Shown piece after piece: positions 1-5,301 of a stretch of 8,266 bases of DNA. The position numbers and the translations under genes are program-made. The notes below the pieces were generated by a model. That model was not told the DNA's origin, made no database searches, and saw only the letters and a list, made by a program, of their open reading frames with translations. This DNA is from JBBRSC01 sp038245795 (lineage in GTDB: Bacteria > Actinomycetota > Acidimicrobiia > Acidimicrobiales > Microtrichaceae). Position 1 is the stretch's first letter; every line of letters starts with the position of its first letter. The stretch is taken from positions 1 to 8,266 of the forward strand of contig JBBRSC010000151.1 of NCBI GenBank assembly GCA_038245795.1, given 5' to 3'.

Positions 1-328
1 ATTCCGACGACTTCGATTCTGACGACTTCGATGCTGAGGTCGATGACGAGTCGCTGGATCCGGTGTCCGACCCCGACGACGACGAATCGGAACTGGAAGC
101 CGAATCGGAACCGGCGCTCGTTGCGCTGCTGGAAGAGGTCGACGACGAACCCTTGCGAGAATCGTTCTTGTAGAAACCCGAGCCCTTGAAGGAGATCCCG
201 ACGGAGCCGAAGAGCTTCCTCAGCGGCCCGCCACACACTGGACAGATGGTGAGCGCATCGTCGGAGAAGGCCTGCTGGGCTTCGAACTCGTGGCTGCAGT
301 CCTTGCAGCGGTAGTCGTAGAGCGGCAT
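1..328 (-). CDS. FmdB/Ruc-type zinc-ribbon protein with Ser-rich tail, partial (C-terminus off window)
   Basis: The sequence shows an ATG at 328-326 (complement) preceded by GAGG at 340-337 with 8 nt spacing. The frame stays open for 109 codons to the window edge. Residues 1-55 form a compact zinc ribbon: MPLYDYRC, a CKDC pair (Cys8, Cys11) and a CPVC pair (Cys29, Cys32), then a conserved-looking FKGSGFY segment around residues 47-53. Residues 57-109 are almost entirely Ser, Asp, Lys, Glu and Thr, without hydrophobic core, so probably disordered. The tail ends in a five-residue Ser/Lys/Glu repeat. By family knowledge this is the FmdB putative regulatory zinc-ribbon family, and the Ser-rich tail with galU/moeA beside it matches M. 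tuberculosis Rv0991c, described as the redox-regulated chaperone Ruc. Ruc-like function is inferred, not shown. An upstream CIRCE element supports a heat-shock role. It is divergent from galU. Confidence 0.85.
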   Translation of the reverse strand, partial: MPLYDYRCKDCSHEFEAQQAFSDDALTICPVCGGPLRKLFGSVGISFKGSGFYKNDSRKGSSSTSSSSATSAGSDSASSSDSSSSGSDTGSSDSSSTSASKSSESKSSE

Positions 329-364
329 TGGGTAATCCTCGAAGAGACGGTGGCGGGGCGATAT

Positions 365-391
365 CTGGCACTCGATGAGTGAGAGTGCCAA
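365..391 (-). promoter_or_regulatory. CIRCE operator (predicted HrcA binding site)
   Basis: The half-sites CTGGCACTC (365-373) and GAGTGCCAA (383-391) are inverted repeats separated by exactly 9 nt. Eight of nine positions pair perfectly. This fits the CIRCE consensus (TTAGCACTC-N9-GAGTGCTAA), the operator of the heat-shock repressor HrcA. It ends 36 nt upstream of the zinc-ribbon gene start and overlaps the probable transcription start on the minus strand, a position suited to repression. Its distance from galU (about 170 nt) and the separate galU promoter make control of galU less likely. Confidence 0.87.
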
Positions 392-420
392 CGATACCCG
401 TGCATCGGACAGGATTCGAA
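391..420 (-). promoter_or_regulatory. Candidate promoter of the zinc-ribbon gene
   Basis: On the minus strand a TATCGT -10 box (396-391) fits the actinobacterial TANNNT form. A weak -35-like TTCGAA lies at 420-415 with an 18-nt spacer. The -10 abuts the CIRCE element, so transcription would start inside the operator. The -35 is poor (3 of 6) and the call rests mainly on the -10 and the operator position. Confidence 0.45.
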
Positions 421-479
421 GCGGGAGCGGATGTTGTTGGTCACTCACAGCAACTGCGCAACCATTCACCGGCTGGTCA

Positions 480-508
480 TTGACAATGGTGGGCGGACAG
501 CGTTCGAT
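480..508 (+). promoter_or_regulatory. Candidate sigma-70-type promoter of galU
   Basis: A perfect -35 hexamer TTGACA (480-485) is followed after 17 nt by TTCGAT (503-508), a partial match to the -10 consensus. The predicted start near 514-515 would give a leader of about 48 nt before the galU GTG. The -10 lacks the usual A at position 2, so this is a candidate only. Confidence 0.45.
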
Positions 509-550
509 GGGTGCCCGAAGCCGACGGTCGGGGCGACCGGCGAGCTTCAG

Positions 551-555
551 AGGAG
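551..555 (+). promoter_or_regulatory. Ribosome binding site fixing the galU start
   Basis: AGGAG at 551-555 lies 7 nt before GTG at 563. This places the galU start at 563, although the open frame extends upstream to an ATG at 431. The extra 44 residues (431-562) show no GalU similarity and overlap the promoter candidate. Confidence 0.8.
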
Positions 556-562
556 AAACATC

Positions 563-1447
563 GTGAGTTCAAAGGTCACCAAGGCCGTGATTCCCGCCGC
601 TGGGCTGGGGACACGCTTTCTGCCAGCGACGAAGGCGCAACCAAAAGAGATGCTGCCGGTCGTCGATCGTCCCTCCATCCAGTACGTGGTCGAGGAGGCA
701 GTCGCAGCGGGGATCGATGACATTCTGATCATTACTGGCCGCAACAAGCGGAGCCTCGAGGATCACTTCGACCGCAACGTCGAATTGGAGAACCAGCTCT
801 CGGCAAAGGGCAAGATCGAGGACTTGGAACAAGTCAAGGCGCTGGCCGACCTTGCAGACATCCACTATGTCCGCCAGGGCGAGCCGCTCGGCTTGGGCCA
901 CGCCGTGTCGGTCGCCGCGAAACACGTGGGCGACAATCCGTTCGTGGTGCTGCTCGGCGACGACATCATGCATCAGGACAGCCATCTCCTCCGCGACATG
1001 ATCAGCAATTACGAGACGACCGGTTCGTCGACCGTGGCGCTGATGGAGGTCAAACCATCGGAGATCTCGTCCTACGGCTGCGCCGCGGCAGAACAGCGTG
1101 AAGGCGATCGTTGTCACATCATCGACGTTGTCGAGAAGCCCCAACCGGAGGATGCGCCGTCCAATCTCGCCATCGTTGGTCGCTACCTTTTCACCCCGGG
1201 AATCTTCGAGGCCTTACGCCATGTGCAGCCCGGCGTCGGCGGCGAGATCCAGTTGACCGATGCCATTGCGTTGCTGATCAAGGAGGAGCCGGTCATGGGG
1301 TTGATCTTCGAAGAAGGTCGCTTCGATATCGGCAAGAAGATCGACTACCTGCGAGCCACGGTGGAGCTGGCGCTGGAACGCCCGGATCTGGGACCGGAGT
1401 TCCGTCAGATCCTCGCCGAGATCGTTCGCCGTGAAGGCATCGTCTGA
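563..1447 (+). CDS. galU: UTP--glucose-1-phosphate uridylyltransferase
   Basis: This 294-residue enzyme makes UDP-glucose from UTP and glucose-1-phosphate in the cytoplasm, feeding cell-envelope and polysaccharide synthesis. The GTG start at 563 is chosen because of AGGAG 7 nt upstream and because the protein then begins just before the family's nucleotide-binding motif. Visible motifs are AAGLGTRFLPATKA (residues 12-25), EMLPVVDRP (29-37), GLGHAV (110-115), LLGDD (130-134), VEKP (190-193), GRYLF (206-210), GGEIQLTDA (226-234) and RFDIGKKIDYL (253-263), which carries the sugar-binding/catalytic lysine region. Length is normal for bacterial GalU (about 290-305). It is followed after 40 nt by moeA, an order also found in mycobacteria. 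Nothing appears truncated. It could also supply UDP-glucose for the polysaccharide acetylated by the downstream AlgI-type pair, but that link is inference. Confidence 0.97.
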   Translation: MSSKVTKAVIPAAGLGTRFLPATKAQPKEMLPVVDRPSIQYVVEEAVAAGIDDILIITGRNKRSLEDHFDRNVELENQLSAKGKIEDLEQVKALADLADIHYVRQGEPLGLGHAVSVAAKHVGDNPFVVLLGDDIMHQDSHLLRDMISNYETTGSSTVALMEVKPSEISSYGCAAAEQREGDRCHIIDVVEKPQPEDAPSNLAIVGRYLFTPGIFEALRHVQPGVGGEIQLTDAIALLIKEEPVMGLIFEEGRFDIGKKIDYLRATVELALERPDLGPEFRQILAEIVRREGIV

Positions 1448-1475
1448 CGCTGGAGGTTCGCTGGGTCGGCTGGCG

Positions 1476-1490
1476 TAGCGTGGGGTCGTG
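1476..1490 (+). promoter_or_regulatory. Possible leaderless promoter (-10) for moeA
   Basis: TAGCGT (1476-1481) matches TANNNT and ends 6 nt before the GTG start at 1488. No clear Shine-Dalgarno sequence lies in the usual window (the only purine run, GGGG at 1482-1485, is 2 nt from the GTG). This geometry is typical of leaderless actinobacterial transcripts. No -35 is obvious, and read-through from galU 40 nt upstream is also possible. Confidence 0.4.
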
Positions 1491-2714
1491 ATCCCGTTCA
1501 GCGAAGCCCGCGCCCATGTTGTGGCCGGCGTCACGCCGTTGGGCGTCGTCCACATGTCGCTCGACGACTCGTTGGGCCTCGTATTGGCTGAGGACGTCGT
1601 GTCCGGTGAGCAAGTCCCGCCCTTCGACAACTCTGCAATGGACGGCTTCGCCGTGCGCGCTGCGGACAGCGGGTCGGGGGTGTCGTTGCGTATCGTGGAA
1701 ACGATCCCCGCTGGCTACGCGCCCAAGATCACGGTCGGCGCGGGCGAGGCCAGTCGCATCATGACGGGCGCGCCGATGCCCGCCGGTGCCGATGCAGTGG
1801 TGATGGTCGAGAAGACGATCGTTGACGGCGAGAAGGTCACCATCGACCTAGCCGTCACTCCCGGCACGGCGGTACGGGTCGCGGGCGACGATCTCTCCGT
1901 CGGGGATGTGGCGTTGCGAGTTGGTTCGATCATGACGCCCGCAGCGCTTGGGGTGGCGGCGACGGTCGGCCGCATGACGGTCCCCGTGGTGCGCCGGGTG
2001 AAGGTCGGCGTGTTGTCGACGGGTGACGAACTCGTCGATGGCGATGTCCCGCTGGCACCCGGACAGATTCGGGATTCGAACCGGCGGGCGCTGTTGGGTC
2101 TGCTGCGACAGGCGGGTTGCACAGCGATTGATCTCGGCCGGGTTGCAGACGATGAAGCAGCCATCGAGTCGGCACTTCGCGCTGGCGTTGCATCGTGCGA
2201 TGCGCTGGTCACTTCGGGTGGCGTGTCGATGGGCGACTTCGATTTCGTGAAGGCCGTGCTCGACCGCATCGGGGAGATGCGGTGGATGCAGATCGCCATC
2301 CGACCGGCGAAGCCCCTCGCCTTCGGGACCATTGAGTCGATGGGTCGTCGGGTGCCGGTGTTCGGGCTACCCGGCAATCCGGTGTCATCACAGGTGAGTT
2401 TCGAGCTGTTCGCACGCCCGGCACTGCGAACAATGATGGGCCACGCCCAAGTGGATCGGCGACGGATCACTGCGACGAGCATCGACGGGATTACCCGCCG
2501 GACGGATGGCAAAATCCATTTCGATCGGATGATTCTCGAGACGACGCCGACGGGCTTCACGGTTCGGAGTTCTGGAGGTCAGGGATCTCATCACAGCGCC
2601 GCCATGGCTGCAGCCAACGCCCTGGCTGTTGTGCCCGACGGTGATGGCGTCGCGCCGGGCGGCACCGTGGAGGTCATCCCGTTGGGGCTCGCTACCTTCG
2701 GAGGCGACTCATGA
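1488..2714 (+). CDS. moeA: Molybdopterin molybdotransferase (MoeA/gephyrin family; possibly Glp-like)
   Basis: MoeA inserts molybdate into adenylylated molybdopterin, the last common step of molybdenum cofactor synthesis. The 408-residue length is typical. Motifs appear in family order: PPFDNSAMDGFAV (residues 44-56), RIMTGAPMPAGADAVV (90-105), VGVLSTGDEL (173-182) opening the MogA-like domain, GQIRDSN (192-198), TSGGVSMGDFD (242-252), IRPAKPLAFG (271-280) and GLPGNPVS (293-300), then a C-terminal beta domain (about 325-408). The active-site acids in MDG, TGDEL and MGD are all present, so an active enzyme is likely. GTG at 1488 is chosen because it gives the expected N-terminus. The stop overlaps moaA by ATGA. 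In Corynebacterium a MoeA-like protein (Glp) encoded near galU binds FtsZ and a membrane partner, GlpR. A GlpR-type gene lies downstream here, so a second, division-related role is possible but unproven. Confidence 0.95.
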   Translation: MIPFSEARAHVVAGVTPLGVVHMSLDDSLGLVLAEDVVSGEQVPPFDNSAMDGFAVRAADSGSGVSLRIVETIPAGYAPKITVGAGEASRIMTGAPMPAGADAVVMVEKTIVDGEKVTIDLAVTPGTAVRVAGDDLSVGDVALRVGSIMTPAALGVAATVGRMTVPVVRRVKVGVLSTGDELVDGDVPLAPGQIRDSNRRALLGLLRQAGCTAIDLGRVADDEAAIESALRAGVASCDALVTSGGVSMGDFDFVKAVLDRIGEMRWMQIAIRPAKPLAFGTIESMGRRVPVFGLPGNPVSSQVSFELFARPALRTMMGHAQVDRRRITATSIDGITRRTDGKIHFDRMILETTPTGFTVRSSGGQGSHHSAAMAAANALAVVPDGDGVAPGGTVEVIPLGLATFGGDS

Positions 2715-3721
2715 CGCTGATCGATACCTTCGGGCGGGTGCATCGAGATCTCCGGATCTCTGTGACGGACCGCTGCAACTTCCGCTGTACTTATTGCATG
2801 CCGGAGGAAGGCATGGAGTGGATCCCGCGCGCCGAGGTGCTCACGTTCGAAGAGATCGAGCGCATTGCACGGGTGATGGTCGAACGCCAGGGGATCGAGT
2901 CGATCCGTCTGACGGGGGGTGAGCCGACCATGCGAGCGCATCTGCCGGTACTGGTGGCCAAGTTGGCGGCGTTACGACGCGCTGATGGAACGCCAATCGA
3001 GCTCGCGATCACCACGAACGGCGCGACGCTGGCACAACACGGCGAGGCGCTCGCGGCGGCCGGGATCCGACGCATCAACATCAGTCTCGACACACTGCAA
3101 CATGAACGGTTCATCGAACTCACCCGTCGCGACGAACTCGACGCGGTGCTTGCCGGAATAGACGCCGCAGTGGTGGCCGGATTCGATCCCGTGAAGATCA
3201 ATTGCGTCGTGATGGCGGGAGTCAACGAGGACGAGGTGGTGGCACTGGCGCGCTTCGGTCGGGACCGTGGTGTGGAGATGCGGTTCATCGAGTTCATGCC
3301 GCTCGACGCCGATGGCCGTTGGGAACGGGATCGGGTCGTTACGCAGCGGCAGATACTCGAAGCGATTTCGGCCGAGTTCCCGATCGAGTCGACCGCTCGC
3401 GGTCATGAGCCAGCCGAGCGATTCCGCTATCTCGACGGTGCCAGTCTCGGTGGGGGTGGACATGTCGGGGTGATCGCATCGGTCACCCAGCCGTTCTGCG
3501 AGTCGTGCGATCGGGTGCGTCTCACGGCGGAGGGCGGCCTACGGAACTGCCTCTTTGCCCATCACGGGACCGACCTCCGCTCGATCGTCCGATCGGATGC
3601 GTCCGACGACGAGTTGGCGGCCGCCATTGCGGGCAACGTGCTGCAGAAGTGGGCGGGCCACGCCATTGGCCAGGTCAACTTCATCCGACCGTCGAAGTCA
3701 ATGAGCCAGATCGGCGGCTGA
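2711..3721 (+). CDS. moaA: GTP 3',8-cyclase MoaA (radical SAM)
   Basis: MoaA is a radical SAM enzyme that, with MoaC, converts GTP to cyclic pyranopterin monophosphate, the first step of molybdenum cofactor synthesis. The N-terminal cluster motif CNFRCTYC (Cys22, Cys26, Cys29) binds the SAM-reducing [4Fe-4S] cluster. LTGGEP (residues 67-72) is the SAM-contacting motif. NISLDTL (123-129) and RFIEFMP (191-197) are typical MoaA segments. The second cluster uses Cys263, Cys266 and Cys280 (PFCESCDRVRLT, LRNCLF). The protein ends MSQIGG, keeping the conserved C-terminal Gly-Gly tail that reaches the active site. It has 336 residues, a usual length. GGAGG at 2700-2704 sits 6 nt before the ATG, and the start overlaps the moeA stop, indicating translational coupling. 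A 32-bp duplication of the 3' end follows directly. Confidence 0.97.
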   Translation: MTLIDTFGRVHRDLRISVTDRCNFRCTYCMPEEGMEWIPRAEVLTFEEIERIARVMVERQGIESIRLTGGEPTMRAHLPVLVAKLAALRRADGTPIELAITTNGATLAQHGEALAAAGIRRINISLDTLQHERFIELTRRDELDAVLAGIDAAVVAGFDPVKINCVVMAGVNEDEVVALARFGRDRGVEMRFIEFMPLDADGRWERDRVVTQRQILEAISAEFPIESTARGHEPAERFRYLDGASLGGGGHVGVIASVTQPFCESCDRVRLTAEGGLRNCLFAHHGTDLRSIVRSDASDDELAAAIAGNVLQKWAGHAIGQVNFIRPSKSMSQIGG

Positions 3722-3759
3722 CGCCGAACTCGATGAGCCAGATCGGCGGCTGACGCCGA
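3693..3759 (+). repeat. 32-bp tandem duplication spanning the moaA stop codon
   Basis: Two adjacent 32-bp units (3693-3724 and 3725-3756) differ at two positions only, and the first three bases of a third unit follow. The core 27 bp (3701-3727 and 3733-3759) is identical. Unit 1 encodes the last codons and stop of moaA. Unit 2 lies after the stop and repeats the same codons in another frame, because 32 is not a multiple of 3. Each core holds an inverted repeat, TCGGCG-GCTGA-CGCCGA (3711-3727 and 3743-3759), giving two possible hairpins in tandem. No T-tract follows, so an intrinsic terminator is not supported. Confidence 0.9.
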
Positions 3760-3783
3760 CTTGTCGCGACGAAACCTCCGTCC

Positions 3784-3802
3784 CCGCTCGATCAGCGAGC
3801 GG
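3784..3802 (+). other. Perfect 7-bp hairpin upstream of moaC
   Basis: CCGCTCG (3784-3790), a loop ATCAG, then CGAGCGG (3796-3802) form a perfect GC-rich inverted repeat. It lies between the moaA duplication and the moaC -10 box (3814-3819), with no T-run after it. It may be an operator, a weak transcription barrier after moaA, or neutral. Confidence 0.55.
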
Positions 3803-3813
3803 ATCCGGCCGAG

Positions 3814-3829
3814 TACGATCTTGGACATG
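3814..3829 (+). promoter_or_regulatory. Leaderless-type promoter (-10) at the moaC start
   Basis: TACGAT (3814-3819) fits TANNNT and ends 7 nt before the moaC ATG (3827). There is no Shine-Dalgarno sequence between them. The same arrangement is seen before moeA. Transcription starting at the A of ATG would give a leaderless mRNA. No clear -35 is visible. Confidence 0.5.
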
Positions 3830-4336
3830 ACTGAACGGGGTCTCACCCATCTCGATCCGCTCGGCCGCGCTCGCATGGTCGACGTGACGCCGAAGGAGCC
3901 GACACACCGGCGAGCACTCGCTCGCGGTCGAGTCACCATGAGCACCGAGACCACGTCGCTGGTGGCTCGCGGGTCGATCAACAAGGGCGATGTGTTGTCG
4001 GTGGCGAGGGTCGCTGGGATCCAGTCGGCGAAGCGTTGTGCCGATCTGATTCCGCTGTGCCATCCCCTCCTGGTCGGCGCAGTGCTCGTGAACTTCCGGA
4101 TCGAGGACACGTTCATCGAAGCCGAAGTCTCGGTCGAGACGGTTGATCGCACGGGTGTCGAGATGGAAGCGCTCACGGGATGCACGGTGGCGTGTCTGAC
4201 GATCTATGACATGTGTAAGTCGGTGGACAAGTCGATGGTGATCGGCGAGATCACGTTGTGGGAGAAGACGGGCGGTCGCTCGGGCACCTATCGACGCCCC
4301 GACGTTTTGGACGAGATCGCCGAACTCGGACTCTGA
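3827..4336 (+). CDS. moaC: Cyclic pyranopterin monophosphate synthase MoaC
   Basis: MoaC completes formation of cyclic pyranopterin monophosphate from the 3',8-cyclo-GTP product of MoaA. The 169-residue protein shows LTHLDPLGRARMVDV (residues 6-20), KGDVLSVARVAGIQSAKR (53-70), DLIPLCHP (73-80), TGVEMEALT (109-117) and LTIYDMCKSVDKSMVIG (124-140). The last two blocks contain the catalytic acid and lysine (Asp128, Lys131). C-terminal KTGGRSG (147-153) is also conserved. Length is slightly above the usual 160. ATG at 3827 is chosen over an in-frame TTG at 3761 because the extra 22 residues have no family match and cover the hairpin and -10 box. It lies 105 nt after moaA, apparently with its own promoter. 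moaD, moaE and mogA are not in the window. Confidence 0.96.
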   Translation: MTERGLTHLDPLGRARMVDVTPKEPTHRRALARGRVTMSTETTSLVARGSINKGDVLSVARVAGIQSAKRCADLIPLCHPLLVGAVLVNFRIEDTFIEAEVSVETVDRTGVEMEALTGCTVACLTIYDMCKSVDKSMVIGEITLWEKTGGRSGTYRRPDVLDEIAELGL

Positions 4337-4376
4337 CCGATCAGCTGCGTTCGCCTCGCCCGCCCGGAGTTCAAGT

Positions 4377-4415
4377 CGCTCACTGTGGTATTTCGAACGC
4401 TTGCTGTGGTGAGCG
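4377..4415 (+). repeat. Inverted repeat CGCTCAC / GTGAGCG after moaC
   Basis: CGCTCAC (4377-4383) and GTGAGCG (4409-4415) are perfect 7-bp inverted repeats separated by 25 nt. The interval carries two direct copies of CTGTGGT (4383-4389, 4404-4410). It could form a long-loop hairpin 40-80 nt after moaC or act as an operator for the downstream promoter. There is no T-tract, so it is not a standard terminator. Confidence 0.4.
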
Positions 4416-4451
4416 TGGGCGAATCGTCCCAGGGCCGCTCTGACTGACTCT

Positions 4452-4481
4452 GTGACGTTCGTAACGATTTCGTCATATATT
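4452..4481 (+). promoter_or_regulatory. Candidate promoter for the SepX/GlpR-like gene
   Basis: GTGACG (4452-4457, 4 of 6 to TTGACA) and TATATT (4476-4481) are separated by 18 nt. TGACG (4453-4457) and CGTCA (4471-4475) also form an inverted repeat between the boxes. A second -10-like TAGCAT is at 4494-4499. Either start would give a leader of roughly 190-200 nt before the GTG at 4690. Confidence 0.5.
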
Positions 4482-4499
4482 GCTCGCGTGAGCTAGCAT

Positions 4500-4689
4500 G
4501 ACCCCTCGACGGGTAGCCCCATCCCCACTAGGGTTCACCCGAACGCTCCTCGATGTTCACCAACGCAGGTTGTTGATTCGTCACGGAGATGACAAGGAAC
4601 TGACTCCCGAATGACATCGAACCGTCAAACAGCTTTCCAGGGATGGAACCTCTTGGCGTTCGCTGAAGAAAGGAACCGGTGATTCGATC
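4500..4689 (+). other. Long 5' leader with C-rich hairpin and possible short ORF
   Basis: This stretch, between the candidate promoter and the membrane protein start, holds a nested hairpin: CGGGT (4510-4514) pairs with ACCCG (4537-4541), CCC with GGG inside (4517-4519, 4531-4533), with a C-rich loop. It also holds TTCC/GGAA (4635-4648) and two GGAACC copies (4645, 4672). A 23-codon ORF starts at ATG 4611 (MTSNRQTAFQGW...) and stops at 4682, 7 nt before the next gene, with AAGGA 12 nt upstream. I do not recognise a known riboswitch here. The C-rich loop recalls actinobacterial 6C-type RNAs only loosely. Confidence 0.3.
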
Positions 4690-5301
4690 GTGCAGATCCC
4701 TGTACTCGTCGGTCTAGCCGTCATGTGGGCCATCGTGCTCCTCCCGGATGCTTTGCGCCGATTCCAGATCCGCCGATCCGCCGATTCCATCGGAACGTTC
4801 ACCAGACATTTGTCGATGCTCGAACGGTCCAACCCTGCGAGCACCCACGCACCACGCCGTGATCTCACACCGCCGAGCCAACGTCAAGCCCTCTCCGGCC
4901 AACGGATGGGCGAAGCAGCGCAGGTGTCGCTCGCACCCAGGTCCAACGTCGTCGACTTCGCGCAACGCCAGCACCGCTCGGCGCAGGCGACCGGAGGCAC
5001 CGCTCAAATACGCCACGCGGCGACCACGAGCCACGCCATCCCCGCTACGGCGGCGCAACGTCGCCAGGACATCATCGTCGGGCTCGGCGCCATGGCATTG
5101 CTGAGCCTGCTCGCCATGTTCACGTTCGGGGGCGCCATGCTCTACGTGCACTTGGCCGTCGATGTGCTCTTCATTGCGTATCTCGGTCTGGTGTTGGCGG
5201 CCGGTCGCTCCGAGCGGGTCCGTCCGCCGGTGTCGTACCTCCCCGCTCAGCCGATCACGCTGGCGTCCTACGCGCCACAGCGGCGAACAGCGTCCCGCTG
5301 A
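4690..5301 (+). CDS. SepX/GlpR-type (Rv0996-like) small membrane protein
   Basis: This 203-residue protein has an N-terminal membrane segment (about residues 4-19, VLVGLAVMWAIVLLPD), then a basic patch and a helix with RRFQIRRSADSIGTFTRHLSML (22-44). A polar, Ala/Gln/Arg-rich linker (about 46-125) follows, then two close membrane segments (about 128-148 and 150-172) and a short tail. The W-x-x-x-L-x-P then R-R-S-x-D-S-x-x-x-F pattern and the 1+2 membrane layout match the actinobacterial family that includes Streptomyces SepX, Corynebacterium GlpR and mycobacterial Rv0996. These act at division septa, and GlpR binds a MoeA-like partner, Glp. The galU-moeA neighbourhood supports the call. I infer the family from memory of motifs and synteny. 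GTG 4690 is the only start giving a complete first membrane segment; AAGGA is 15 nt upstream, rather far. Its stop lies in a 20-bp repeat. Confidence 0.7.
   Translation: MQIPVLVGLAVMWAIVLLPDALRRFQIRRSADSIGTFTRHLSMLERSNPASTHAPRRDLTPPSQRQALSGQRMGEAAQVSLAPRSNVVDFAQRQHRSAQATGGTAQIRHAATTSHAIPATAAQRRQDIIVGLGAMALLSLLAMFTFGGAMLYVHLAVDVLFIAYLGLVLAAGRSERVRPPVSYLPAQPITLASYAPQRRTASR

Noticed and set aside
431..562. N-terminal extension of galU to ATG 431
   Set aside because: The 44 extra residues do not resemble GalU and cover the promoter candidate. GTG 563 has a strong Shine-Dalgarno sequence.
1715..2560. 281-codon minus-strand open frame inside moeA
   Set aside because: The plus-strand moeA motifs cover the whole region. 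The antisense product is a low-complexity Arg/Ser/Thr/Pro sequence typical of a shadow frame.
3711..3802. Intrinsic terminator after moaA
   Set aside because: The three hairpins here are followed by no T-run, so only a hairpin/repeat call is justified.
3761..3826. N-terminal extension of moaC to TTG 3761
   Set aside because: The extra 22 residues cover the hairpin and the -10 box, and the family's N-terminus matches ATG 3827.
4500..4689. Known riboswitch (cyclic di-AMP, cyclic di-GMP or molybdenum cofactor type)
   Set aside because: I could not match conserved core sequences of these classes by eye. Only generic hairpins are visible.
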